A program made the position numbers and the translations under genes. Shown one piece after another: positions 53,192 through 60,963 of a stretch of DNA of 64,000 bases. This stretch comes from Photobacterium atrarenae (GTDB taxonomy: Bacteria > Pseudomonadota > Gammaproteobacteria > Enterobacterales > Vibrionaceae), in the NCBI RefSeq assembly GCF_024380015.1, contig NZ_CP101508.1, forward strand, positions 1,426,902 through 1,490,901, given 5' to 3'. Position 1 is the first letter of the stretch, and every line of letters begins with the position of its first letter. The notes below the pieces were generated by a model. It was not told the DNA's origin and did not search any database. It was given only the letters and a program-made list of their open reading frames with translations.

Positions 53192-54450
53192 TGTTTGCCC
53201 TGGTGGATGCTAATAGCTTCTATTGCTCTGCCGAGCAGGTCTACCGGCCAGACTGGCGTGGCAGGCCGATCATTGTGCTCAGCAATAATGATGGCTGTAT
53301 CGTGGCCGCAAACCGCCAGGCGCGCGAAGCCGGCATTGAAAAATTCAAGCCGTACTTTGAAGTGAAGGGGCTGTGTAAAGCTAAAGGCGTGATTGTCTGT
53401 TCGTCCAATTACGAGCTCTATGGTGACTTGTCCGCCAAGATGATGGAGGTGATCGGCCGCTTTGCGCCGGAGCAACATATCTACTCCATTGATGAATCCT
53501 TTCTTTCCTTTCAGCGCTGCAGTAAAGCGATTCCGGATTTCGCGGCCCATGGCAGCTTGCTGAGACGGACGGTATGGAAAGAGTGTCGATTGCCTCTATG
53601 TGTCGGCATGGGGCCGTCGCTGACGCTGGCCAAGGTGGCGAATCACGCGGCAAAGAAAATCCCCGGCTACCAGGGCGTTTGTGTGTTGGATGAGAGCAGG
53701 GCATGGCGTTCGGTACTGGCGCAGATGACAACCCGAGACATATGGGGGATCGGTGGGCGTATCGCCAGGCGGTTATCGCTGGTGGGGATTGAAACGGCGT
53801 TGCAGCTGGCCGATATGCCGCCTGGTCTCGCAAGAAAGCAGTTTAATGTTGAACTGGAGCGGACCGTTCGAGAGCTCAACGGCCAGCCCTGCAAAGTGTG
53901 GGATGAAGCGAGAGCAGACAAGAAACAGATCTTCTCAACCCGCAGTATGGGCCAGCGGATCACGTCCCTAACCGAACTGGAGCAGGCACTGTGTAAACAC
54001 GCTGGTATTGCCGCCGCCAAGGCGCGCCGACAACAATCGCTGTGCCGCCAGATACTCATTTTTGCCGGGAACTCGCCGTACGACGAAGCGCCAGTGAGCA
54101 GACGTTTTCAGTACCGGTTTGCCTTTCCGACAGATGACACCCGGCAGCTGACACAAATCGCATCCCAAGCCGCCAAATCACTCTTTATTCCGGGTGTTCG
54201 CTACTACAAGGTGGGCGTCGGGTTAATTGACCTGGAAGATGCCCGCCATGCCCAGCAGGACTTGTTCAACACCTCCCCAGCAGATCCAACGCTGATGAAA
54301 GCTTTCGACGGCATCAATGGAAAGTTTGGCTCAGATACTGTGTTCATGGCCGCGCAGGGGATCACCCCCAAGTGGGCGATGCGCCGTGAATTTCTCTCCC
54401 CGCAGTACACCACCAAGTGGCGGGATCTACCGGTTATCAAATGCGGATAA
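53191..54450 (+). CDS. umuC: Translesion DNA polymerase V catalytic subunit UmuC
   Basis: 419 residues (E. coli 422). Y-family polymerase: Asp6 in LVDANSFY, Asp101-Glu102 in YSIDESF, helix-hairpin-helix IWGIGGRIARRL near 187-198, and the UmuC-specific C-terminal domain with NGKFGSDTVFMAAQG and KWAMRREFLSP. A clamp-binding motif QQDLF is near residue 353. It copies across lesions as part of UmuD'2C with RecA. ATG overlaps the umuD stop (TGATG), so they are coupled. Confidence 0.95.
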   Translation: MFALVDANSFYCSAEQVYRPDWRGRPIIVLSNNDGCIVAANRQAREAGIEKFKPYFEVKGLCKAKGVIVCSSNYELYGDLSAKMMEVIGRFAPEQHIYSIDESFLSFQRCSKAIPDFAAHGSLLRRTVWKECRLPLCVGMGPSLTLAKVANHAAKKIPGYQGVCVLDESRAWRSVLAQMTTRDIWGIGGRIARRLSLVGIETALQLADMPPGLARKQFNVELERTVRELNGQPCKVWDEARADKKQIFSTRSMGQRITSLTELEQALCKHAGIAAAKARRQQSLCRQILIFAGNSPYDEAPVSRRFQYRFAFPTDDTRQLTQIASQAAKSLFIPGVRYYKVGVGLIDLEDARHAQQDLFNTSPADPTLMKAFDGINGKFGSDTVFMAAQGITPKWAMRREFLSPQYTTKWRDLPVIKCG

Positions 54451-54532
54451 GACATTCGGGGCTGGACAGTTGATCTGCTCTGACAAACAGTGATAAGTGA
54501 GAATTACCATTTTCTGCTTATCTCGGGGAGTG

Positions 54533-54635
54533 TTAACGAGACAGAAATTGCTCAATTTTCTCAGGGCCAATCAGCTTATGCTGTTGAAAATAAGCGCTTT
54601 ATTCTCCGTTGTTGAGTGCTTATGAGGTCTCGTTA
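54533..54635. repeat. attC-like inverted-repeat region before the first AT-rich cassette
   Basis: TAACGAGAC (54533-54541) and GTCTCGTTA (54627-54635) are perfect inverted arms about 100 bp apart, with inner CTCAA / TTGAG pairing. The size and the terminal GTTA match the plan of an integron attC site, though the outer cores (TGTTAAC, GTTATAC) do not fit the consensus fully. The rest of 54451-54819 has no gene. Confidence 0.45.
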
Positions 54636-54819
54636 TACGCACATGCATGTTTTGACCGAACGTAAAACCGGACATAGATATCAAATCAGGACTTAAATGT
54701 TTGATAAGCATAATGAATTGTCTAATATGTTATCAAAATACAATGAGTGTTATCGAGCATGCTGCTTAATACTCTGTTATACCTATGAGGGAGGAAACAA
54801 TGGGCAAAGGAGCTAATAA

Positions 54820-55215
54820 ATGCATGCGCTGATTGTGTATGGTTTTCCTATTATATTGGTTTCGTTTGAAGCTTTGCTTAGAAATCTGGTTAATGTCGAT
54901 ACCTTCGGGTTCGTTGGTCCAACTTTAGCAGCGACGGGTATTTCTTTCTTGGTACCACTTACAAAATTAAAAGAATTTGAGTTTGAGACAGATGAAGGTG
55001 AGCGATGGGTCAAAGTATCGAAAAGAGACCAAGTTTTCGTAAACTTGATGTGGTTATTTCTGTTTGTTTCTCTATTTATATGGTTTTGGATTTGCACTTT
55101 ATCTATTCAAAGTTCACCAGTACTTTTTCTTGGTTTTCCTGCTCAAATCTTAGCTGGAGCAGGACTTTATGTTTTCAGTATTATTCTTAGTACAGCTAAG
55201 GAGTATGTATCATGA
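54820..55215 (+). CDS. Small multi-pass membrane protein, partner of the anchored nuclease
   Basis: 131 residues with four hydrophobic segments (about 4-20, 27-48, 74-94, 101-124) and a charged loop at 49-72 (KLKEFEFETDEGERWVKVSKRD). No family recognised. AAAGGAG precedes the ATG. The stop overlaps the next ATG (ATGA), so it is coupled to the PD-(D/E)XK protein. The base composition is clearly more AT-rich than the core genes. Confidence 0.65.
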   Translation: MHALIVYGFPIILVSFEALLRNLVNVDTFGFVGPTLAATGISFLVPLTKLKEFEFETDEGERWVKVSKRDQVFVNLMWLFLFVSLFIWFWICTLSIQSSPVLFLGFPAQILAGAGLYVFSIILSTAKEYVS

Positions 55216-55778
55216 ATATTGACCTTATGAGTGTTTTGATCGGCATACTCTCATCAATAGTTACAGCCATTGCCGTTTTCTTTACAAAAAGGTTGGCCAA
55301 GAAAAACCTTAATCAAAAAGTTGTCACACTAAAAAATAGCCACGGTGGAACTATAGAAATAGTTACAGGAAATGACGGTGAGAAAAATATACGGTCGCAT
55401 TTCAGAGATGCGATTGAATACGAGAGAACCGTCGCAGATATTCTTAGAAATCTAAATTTTGAGGTTGAAGAAGCTTCACTGAAGTCACCAGATAAAGGTT
55501 ACGATCTTCTAGCAAAACTTGGAGAGCGGCTGATAGCCGTTGAAGTTAAGTCACATTCAAGACCACTTTCGGCGAGTGTAATCAAAGATACATTAAATAA
55601 ATTTCCAACCGATATTGATGACGCATTGTTTATCTCTAAAAATGGTTTCTCGAGTTCCTCTTTGGATTATATTCAAAGCTTTAATAAGGGCATCGCCTTA
55701 GCGAGTGGAGAAAACGAAGAGCTAATTAAAAGTATTAAAAGTGCGTTAGAGTCAAAAGGTATAAAACAAGCCAAGTAA
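55212..55778 (+). CDS. Membrane-anchored PD-(D/E)XK nuclease-like protein
   Basis: 188 residues. One membrane helix at about 5-25 (LMSVLIGILSSIVTAIAVFF), a basic linker, then from about 70 a restriction-endonuclease-like fold. EYERTVADILRNLNFEVEEASLKSPDKGYDLLAKLG ends with Asp97 in GYDLL and is followed by the strand LIAVEVKSHS with the E-x-K pair (Glu111 and Lys113). This D-x(n)-E-x-K plan is that of Mrr/Holliday-junction-resolvase type nucleases. It is coupled to the preceding membrane protein. A role in attacking invading DNA at the membrane is inference. Confidence 0.6.
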   Translation: MNIDLMSVLIGILSSIVTAIAVFFTKRLAKKNLNQKVVTLKNSHGGTIEIVTGNDGEKNIRSHFRDAIEYERTVADILRNLNFEVEEASLKSPDKGYDLLAKLGERLIAVEVKSHSRPLSASVIKDTLNKFPTDIDDALFISKNGFSSSSLDYIQSFNKGIALASGENEELIKSIKSALESKGIKQAK

Positions 55779-55780
55779 GT

Positions 55781-55829
55781 GGGACGCACTAACGTGCGAC
55801 CCTTCTTGGAGCGTTAGGGCTACACGCAA
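55781..55829. repeat. Hairpin and possible degenerate attC between cassette genes
   Basis: GGGACGCAC / GTGCGACCC (55781-55789, 55794-55802, one mismatch) forms a hairpin with loop TAAC. Farther apart, CTAACG and CGTTAG pair (55789-55794 and 55812-55817), with GTTAGGGC as a right-core-like end. The next gene starts 25 bp after it, as in cassettes. Too short to be called an attC with confidence. Confidence 0.35.
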
Positions 55830-55841
55830 AAGGAGATACAA

Positions 55842-56516
55842 TTGTCGTTTGAAGTAATTATCGAAGCATTGAAAGACTCTACTGCCACCGTAGGATTAGT
55901 GGCTGTTGCAATGGCAGTGTTAAGTAATGTTGTTACTTCACAGATCATTAAGCCAGAAAAAAGGGAAGAGAAGGCCAAGGATAAACTTTTCAAGTTGCTA
56001 AACTCTCACTTAGATGCTGGTCACGATATTGATTTAGAGTTTTTAAAATATGTAAAATCATCAGTAGAGCGAGAGTTTGAAACAAACATTGCCATATCTC
56101 ACCTACTTGAAGACTTTCTTGTTCATAAATTGAACGCGCAAAGCGAAAGTAAACATAATATAGATTACATAAGTAAACTAAAGTTATTAATAGAAGCTGA
56201 GAAGCAAGTCAAGCCTTTCGATAGTCTTCCATCAGAAGAAAGAAGACTCCTTAAGGGGTTGAAAGATTCAATCGAAGCTAAAGAGGCAACCGAGAGTACA
56301 AATTATTTTATTGATGAACTTAGCACAGTACTATCTGTGAGAAGTAGTGAGCATCAACGAACTCATCAAACTAACAAATGGTCAGTCCCATTGGCTATTA
56401 TCGGTCTGGTATTTACTATTGTTTTTGGAGTAATGAGTATTTTTAGTGGCCCCAACGAAGATGCAGTGGCTTCCAAAATAATAGAGAGAATCGAGCAACA
56501 AAGTCCTAACAAGTAA
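55842..56516 (+). CDS. Uncharacterised protein with membrane helices at both ends
   Basis: 224 residues from TTG at 55842 with a strong AAAAGGAGA site. Membrane helices lie at about 14-33 and 186-206; the charged middle (about 36-180) is helical (KREEKAKDKLFKLLNSH, EKQVKPFDSLPSEERRLLKGLKDSIEAKEA) and probably cytoplasmic. No known family. The gene begins shortly after a possible attC remnant, so it may be a single-gene cassette. Base composition is AT-rich. Confidence 0.6.
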   Translation: MSFEVIIEALKDSTATVGLVAVAMAVLSNVVTSQIIKPEKREEKAKDKLFKLLNSHLDAGHDIDLEFLKYVKSSVEREFETNIAISHLLEDFLVHKLNAQSESKHNIDYISKLKLLIEAEKQVKPFDSLPSEERRLLKGLKDSIEAKEATESTNYFIDELSTVLSVRSSEHQRTHQTNKWSVPLAIIGLVFTIVFGVMSIFSGPNEDAVASKIIERIEQQSPNK

Positions 56517-57079
56517 AACCAGCGGATTCTGGACTTCCCCGGTTGTCAACAACAGCGTCAGGTAATGCAAGGGTTTGAACTGCCGCTCTACATTAAGTCT
56601 GTTGAGTGGCATTTATGCCATGACCCTTATGGACTGTGCGGTTGCGGTTCCTCATTCGTTAGAAGGCATCAAATGTGCCCGCAGCATTATCAGGTTTTCC
56701 CGCAAAGATCTGAAAATTACATCATCATTGGTTGTTGCAATCTCCTGGTGAAGTGGTTACTCCTGAAAGACTGATATCGGGATTTTACGGACTGACTGGA
56801 CCGATAATGAGAGGCTCCACAGACTTTCATCCTAGCCATAGCCAGCGGGATATTGACAAACGTCGAAAGGACTTTTGATCGCGGTATTGTTCTGTTGATC
56901 AAGACCTTGCATTGGTGAACCTCACCGTGGATACTGAATCAATGTTTGGCTAAATCAATACCATAGATAGATTATTACGTGGTTGCCTCCGGCGATTTCG
57001 TCATCAGATTTACCAAGTGTGGCAAAGCCTGATGAGGGGGAGTCCATGTCATTCGTTATGTTTCTGGAGCACAGCCGAT
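56517..57079. other. 563-bp stretch with insertion-sequence debris
   Basis: It contains the IS110-family remnant listed separately and, at 57054-57060, a GTTATGT core-like motif that may mark the start of the next cassette. 56517-56716 has no recognisable coding sequence. Confidence 0.5.
56717..56968 (-). pseudogene. Remnant of an IS110-family transposase (N-terminal part)
   Basis: On the minus strand the translation reads IYGIDLAKH, an in-frame stop, then FSIHGEVHQCKVLINR, RSKVLSTFVNIPLAMARMKV and CGASHYRSSQSVKSR. This is the DEDD N-terminal domain of IS110/IS1111 transposases (IGIDLAK ... HG ... GMEACGGAHYWAREL). The aligned part stops after about 84 codons, so the catalytic C-terminal domain is missing. 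At least one internal stop makes it non-functional. Confidence 0.75.
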
Positions 57080-57904
57080 ATGGCCGAAAACTTATTCAAA
57101 TACCTTGGTGTGGTGGCAGCGAACTCGTTCCTGCAAGAAGAAACTATCCGATTTACTCCGCCTAACTCATACAACGATCCGTTTGAGCTATCACTTGATA
57201 TACGTATGCGCTCCAATATTGAGCCGTCTATAGCAGGGCTGAGGTTTGTCCTTCACGGCGGAAAGTCGGTAATCGAGAACTTCCTGATACCCAGTGAAAG
57301 GATAGATGAGTATAAATTTGAACTTGCAAACAATGTAATTGAACAACTGAGCTCTAGTGTCGGAACCTGTTGCTTTTCACTATCAGAAAAGAAAATTCCG
57401 CTAAACCTGCTGATGTGGGCGCACTATGCGGAATCTCACCGGGGAATAGCCTTAAAGTTGAAGCGCGGAACAGAACTTGCTAATCGTGCTGCTGAGGTCC
57501 GCTATAGCAAGGGTAGGCCCGTGGTTGATGGTGCAATGTTCTCGGACGGTTCGGAAATTTCGGTGTCGGATTTGTATGTAAAGTCGGATCACTGGCAATA
57601 CGAACGCGAGAGGAGAGTTGCAATGCGGCTGGCAGATTGCACTGATACCGGAAAAACCGATGCGTTCAGTATACCCGTTCATGTTGCAAAAATTCCCACG
57701 AATGATGTTGAGCAAGTTGTGGTCGGAGTGAACGCAAGCGAAGAAACAAAAAAACTTGCCCTAGAATTTCATCATCGTACTGGGGTTCAGGTTGTACGGG
57801 TCAGGCCTTCCGGCCAGAAATTTGGTTTCGAGCCGTATGCGGTTTTCGGTGGCGACTTAGCAGAAGCAAGAGAGTTATGTGAAAGTTATGGCACAGAAGC
57901 CTAA
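57080..57904 (+). CDS. DUF2971 domain protein
   Basis: 274 residues. It begins MAENLFKYLGVV and has the DUF2971 marks FTPPNSYNDPFELS at about 26-39, LLMWAHYAESHRGIALKLKRG around 112-132 and SDHWQYERERRVAM around 174-187. The family is common in accessory regions; its function is not known to me. The start at 57080 has GGAG before it and lies about 25 bp after a GTTATGT motif. The stop codon is inside the attC site, as usual for integron cassettes. Confidence 0.8.
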   Translation: MAENLFKYLGVVAANSFLQEETIRFTPPNSYNDPFELSLDIRMRSNIEPSIAGLRFVLHGGKSVIENFLIPSERIDEYKFELANNVIEQLSSSVGTCCFSLSEKKIPLNLLMWAHYAESHRGIALKLKRGTELANRAAEVRYSKGRPVVDGAMFSDGSEISVSDLYVKSDHWQYERERRVAMRLADCTDTGKTDAFSIPVHVAKIPTNDVEQVVVGVNASEETKKLALEFHHRTGVQVVRVRPSGQKFGFEPYAVFGGDLAEARELCESYGTEA

Positions 57905-57984
57905 CAAAACCATGGAGAGGGGCGCAATTTTCGCTATGCCCTGCGGGCTCCGCTCCAAATGCGCCCTCAAGGTTGGCGTTAAGC
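57899..57984 (+). repeat. attC recombination site of an integron gene cassette
   Basis: 86 bp bounded by GCCTAAC (57899-57905, consensus RYYYAAC) and GTTAAGC (57978-57984, consensus GTTRRRY). Inside, GAGGGGCGCA (57917-57926) pairs with TGCGCCCTC (57960-57968) with one extrahelical base, as in real attC hairpins. It overlaps the stop of the DUF2971 gene, and the next gene starts 10 bp after it. Confidence 0.82.
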
Positions 57985-57994
57985 TCTTCGGGAC

Positions 57995-58660
57995 ATGATG
58001 ATGAAATACTTGGAAGAAATGTTAAACATAATTTCCAAAGGCATGACTAAAAAAACTGCCATCATTTTGATGCTGACAGTGGTTTCTATATTACTATCTT
58101 TTTCTACCACCAAAACTCTAGCTGAAGAACTTCCTGTTTTAGTGTTATTTAGTCTGCTTACTGGATTTTATATTGCTTTATATGTACTAGCTTTTGATAT
58201 CGTGTGTTGGTTGTTTAATCAGATAAATACTATTCGCAAGTCTCTTTTAGACACTTCAATTACTACGTTTGCAAAATTTAAGTTGTTAATTCAAAACAAT
58301 AAAAAACAAAGATTGGCTCAAAGGTTATTTATAGAGAAAATGGGTGAGAATGAGGTTAAGTATTTGTCTCTTTTTTTTGGTGAGCCTAAAAGTTCCATAA
58401 AAAATAATCATGGGTTAATACCTAAAGAGGTAATGGAATACTTTGATGATTTATGTGGTAGTAAGTTAATGGTACGGGAGGTTACTACTGATGGTGCTAG
58501 CTATGTATTTTTTATAGATAAACGTTTTTCAAAAACTTTGCAGAAAAGAATTTTTTTAAATGAGCAGGTTAGTAGTTCATTAACTTTAAAACTCACAGAG
58601 ATTCAAGCGAGTATTGTCACCAGAGGTGGGGGGCTTGCGAGAGGGAATGTCCGAACTTGA
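57995..58660 (+). CDS. Two-helix membrane protein with C-terminal domain, SieB-like architecture
   Basis: 221 residues. Membrane helices lie at about 21-38 and 46-74. The rest is cytoplasmic: a basic linker (RKSLLDTSITTFAKFKLLIQNNKK) and a compact C-terminal domain (ENEVKYLSLFFGEP ... VMEYFDDLCGSKLMVREV ... SYVFFIDKRFSKTL). This order (two helices, then a winged-helix-like domain) recalls the superinfection-exclusion SieB family, but the similarity is weak. It overlaps the next gene by four bases. It starts 10 bp after the attC. Confidence 0.55.
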   Translation: MMMKYLEEMLNIISKGMTKKTAIILMLTVVSILLSFSTTKTLAEELPVLVLFSLLTGFYIALYVLAFDIVCWLFNQINTIRKSLLDTSITTFAKFKLLIQNNKKQRLAQRLFIEKMGENEVKYLSLFFGEPKSSIKNNHGLIPKEVMEYFDDLCGSKLMVREVTTDGASYVFFIDKRFSKTLQKRIFLNEQVSSSLTLKLTEIQASIVTRGGGLARGNVRT

Positions 58661-59364
58661 CAAAGCACTTAAACAGAACAGAAACAGTTGATATTGAGGG
58701 GACTTTGAAAAATATTGATTATCCATCTTTCACTGCTTTTATTGCGTTGGTGATTACTTGTTTCTCTGCTGGTTTTTTTACTGGTAGCGGTAGCTGGGGA
58801 TCTGCGATTTCTGGTGTAATAGTGTCACTTATTTCCAGTTATGTATTCTTCATATTAACGGTCACTTTGACAAAGCGAGAGGATAGAAAGAAAAATAATC
58901 GTATTGTTTATCCTCAGCTTGAGAGTTTGATCTGCAAAGTAGACTACGCTTTAGAAGTATGTATCCCTTTAGTTGTGAATCATAAAAACGTCAAAAATAT
59001 AGATTTAGTTGAGTTAAAGCGATACCTCTCAGTTAGAGGTGCTCTGGATCATCAAATTCCGAAAAATCTGGGCATAGTTATCTATTCGAAGAATCAGTAT
59101 GAAGCAAGGAATTATAAAGAGCTTCTCACTATATATACTACTTGGCCAATACTCGACCTTATTGAACAACTTAAACCGCACTATTTCCTTATGGAGAAAG
59201 AACTAGTTGAAACTCTTTCAAAAATTGCAAATAGTCATTATTTAAGAGTAACAGGCTCTACTCTAGTTGATGAGGGCCAAGTGTTGTTCATTCCACCGCA
59301 CTTTATTGAGTTTGTTGAAGCTATTGAGCAACTTCGAGAGCAACTATCTAAGATGAGAATGTAA
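58657..59364 (+). CDS. Membrane protein with cytoplasmic C-terminal domain, coupled to the preceding gene
   Basis: 235 residues from TTG at 58657, overlapping the previous TGA (TTGA). Two membrane helices at about 24-42 and 48-70 are followed by a charged region (TKREDRKKNNRIVYPQLESL) and an alpha-helical domain of about 150 residues. No family recognised. With the preceding gene it forms a two-gene cassette between the attC at 57899 and a GCATAAC core at 59365. Base composition is AT-rich. Confidence 0.55.
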   Translation: MTKHLNRTETVDIEGTLKNIDYPSFTAFIALVITCFSAGFFTGSGSWGSAISGVIVSLISSYVFFILTVTLTKREDRKKNNRIVYPQLESLICKVDYALEVCIPLVVNHKNVKNIDLVELKRYLSVRGALDHQIPKNLGIVIYSKNQYEARNYKELLTIYTTWPILDLIEQLKPHYFLMEKELVETLSKIANSHYLRVTGSTLVDEGQVLFIPPHFIEFVEAIEQLREQLSKMRM

Positions 59365-59371
59365 GCATAAC
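59365..59371 (+). repeat. Left core of a truncated Vibrio-type attC site
   Basis: GCATAAC directly after the stop of the last cassette gene, followed by AACGTTTAAGC as in Vibrio attC left halves. No matching right half (GTTATGC type) is found before the integrase, so the site was cut, perhaps by the prophage or its predecessor. 59372-59470 has no gene and should contain the phage attachment region, whose core cannot be defined from one end. Confidence 0.4.
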
Positions 59372-59470
59372 AACGTTTAAGCTATCAAGATACTTTATCT
59401 AATATTAAATAATCGGGTTAGAATCACTAATCTACCCCATTTCTGCTCAGCTGCGAGTTACGATAACAGC

Positions 59471-59490
59471 AAACCGCCTTTCGGCGGTTT
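59471..59490 (-). terminator. int terminator overlapping the stop codon
   Basis: AAACCGCC-TTTC-GGCGGTTT; the last bases of int lie in the stem. Confidence 0.75.
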
Positions 59491-60712
59491 ACTTCCTCTG
59501 AACCTTCTGCAACTCTCCCCACACCCGATCGGACTCTTTCTTGTTCGATTCCGTTAACCACTTCCCGTAGACCTTGGCGACCATGGTGATGTCGGCGTGG
59601 CCCATTTGCTGCGCCAGGTAACTGACATTGACGTTCGCGTGGGTGATCATCCAACTGGCGTAGGTGTGCCGCAACTGGTACTGGTTGCGGTGTGGAATGC
59701 CGGCCTTTTGGCAAAGGGCTTCCCAAACTTTGCCAAGCGCGCGTTTCCCGTAATAGTCGTAGTCGCTGCACTTTTGCTCACGAACGGCCTTTGGGTTGAA
59801 GACAAAGCGGAGCTTCTCTTGGCGATAAGCTTGGCCGGGCAACTCAACATCATATTCTTTGGCCGGAAACAAATACGTTAAGTGGCGTTGCGCCTTTAAT
59901 GCTTCAATGGCTGGTGGCAGTAAATCAACAAAGCGTTCTTTGTCGGTCTTGGTTGTTTTGAGGCCACGCCTGTCATAGGTTGATCGCCGGATGTGAATGG
60001 TGTTGTTTTCAAAGTCCACATCTTCCCAGGCGAGGGCACACAACTCGCCGCTGCGAATGCCGGTGTAAACCAGTAGTGTGATCATATTCCTGTGCTGTAG
60101 CTGGTGGCATTCAGCCAGTGCCTTGTTAATTTCGTCGACTGAGAAGGGCTGTATGTCAACCTCGCTCTCTTTCACTCGGGTGAGCACCTCCGAGAGATCG
60201 CGCTCGACGTATTCCATTTTGTGTAGCCAGGCCAGAAAGGCATTGATGGTGACCAGGTTGCGGTTAATCGTCCGGCCACTTTTCCCTTTCACCAGCTCCT
60301 GCCGGAATTGCGTGAGTGATCTGGGCGATAGCGTGTCGCAGCTCCGGTTGGCGCCGTAGAGTTCGAGAAAGTCCCTCAGCACCCATTCATACCGCTGGTG
60401 GGTCGACCGGCGAATGTCGTGCGCTTTGGATTCAAGAAACTGTTTCGCGAGTTGGCTCAGATCTAATGCCCCCGGCTTTCCTGACGCATGCTTGGATTCA
60501 GGAAAGTGGGCGGCATAGCTAAAGGTGCCGATTTTCATTTCATAGAGCATGGCCTCGCGCTTGCGCGTGGCGAAATTGATGTTCTGTTTCGTTGGTTTCA
60601 GGCCAAGTGATTCTCGATGGCGCTTCCCTTTGTAGTAGAAGCATATCCGTAAATTTCCGCTATGGATTTCTATACCAGAAGGGAGTTTATCTACTATTGC
60701 ATTCGGTGCCAT
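59489..60712 (-). CDS. Phage tyrosine recombinase integrase
   Basis: 407 residues. An N-terminal DUF3596-type arm-binding domain (PSGIEIHSGNLRICFYYKGK, GLKPTKQNINFATRKREAM) is followed by a core-binding SAM-like domain (about 85-170) and the catalytic domain. The catalytic residues are Arg220 (TGIRSGEL), Arg348 (YQLRHTYAS, with Tyr in place of the usual first His), His371 (MGHAD) and Tyr382 (VYGKW). It integrates and excises the prophage. I use the ATG at 60712, where GAGGA is well spaced; the ATG three codons before overlaps that site. It overlaps the xis-like gene. Confidence 0.92.
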   Translation of the reverse strand: MAPNAIVDKLPSGIEIHSGNLRICFYYKGKRHRESLGLKPTKQNINFATRKREAMLYEMKIGTFSYAAHFPESKHASGKPGALDLSQLAKQFLESKAHDIRRSTHQRYEWVLRDFLELYGANRSCDTLSPRSLTQFRQELVKGKSGRTINRNLVTINAFLAWLHKMEYVERDLSEVLTRVKESEVDIQPFSVDEINKALAECHQLQHRNMITLLVYTGIRSGELCALAWEDVDFENNTIHIRRSTYDRRGLKTTKTDKERFVDLLPPAIEALKAQRHLTYLFPAKEYDVELPGQAYRQEKLRFVFNPKAVREQKCSDYDYYGKRALGKVWEALCQKAGIPHRNQYQLRHTYASWMITHANVNVSYLAQQMGHADITMVAKVYGKWLTESNKKESDRVWGELQKVQRK

Positions 60713-60876
60713 CGGTTCCATTCCTCAATATCTACCATCCAGGTGCCGTGAATCTTTCTCATGACAGTGGATGGATAGAACCCGTCACGAGCTTTTTCTC
60801 GCAATGTTTTGGTGCTCAGGCCGATCTCTTCAGAAGCCTTCTTCAGCGTAACAATCGCGATTTGAGATCTACTCAT
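60694..60876 (-). CDS. Excisionase-like small DNA-binding protein
   Basis: 60 residues. KKASEEIGLSTKTLREKARDGFYPSTV at 12-38 is a MerR/HTH_17-type winged helix as in phage excisionases and AlpA-like regulators, ending with WMVDIEEWNRW. It overlaps the start of int by 19 bases, the usual xis-int order. It would bend DNA at the attachment site to direct excision. Confidence 0.75.
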   Translation of the reverse strand: MSRSQIAIVTLKKASEEIGLSTKTLREKARDGFYPSTVMRKIHGTWMVDIEEWNRWHRMQ

Positions 60877-60913
60877 GTATGTGACCTATATATCTGGTTA
60901 TGGTGTTGAAGGT

Positions 60914-60943
60914 AACCACCAGTAACGGGCGGAACTGGTGGTT
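60914..60943 (-). terminator. Hairpin after the exonuclease gene
   Basis: Perfect ten-base stem AACCACCAGT / ACTGGTGGTT, 20 bp after the exonuclease stop, without a T-run; may reduce readthrough into xis-int. Confidence 0.5.
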
Positions 60944-60963
60944 GACTTTTTAAACGTACCGAC

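Noticed and set aside
55789..55817. CTAACG ... CGTTAG as a full attC site
   Set aside because: Only about 30 bp long, with no inner complementary arms, and the right core GTTAGGG does not fit GTTRRRY; kept only as a weak remnant.
56565..56774. 69-codon plus-strand frame
   Set aside because: It overlaps the transposase remnant on the other strand, has no ribosome site and no resemblance to a protein family.
59372..59488. A specific prophage attachment core
   Set aside because: Only one end of the prophage is in the window, so no direct repeat can be compared; the core cannot be assigned.
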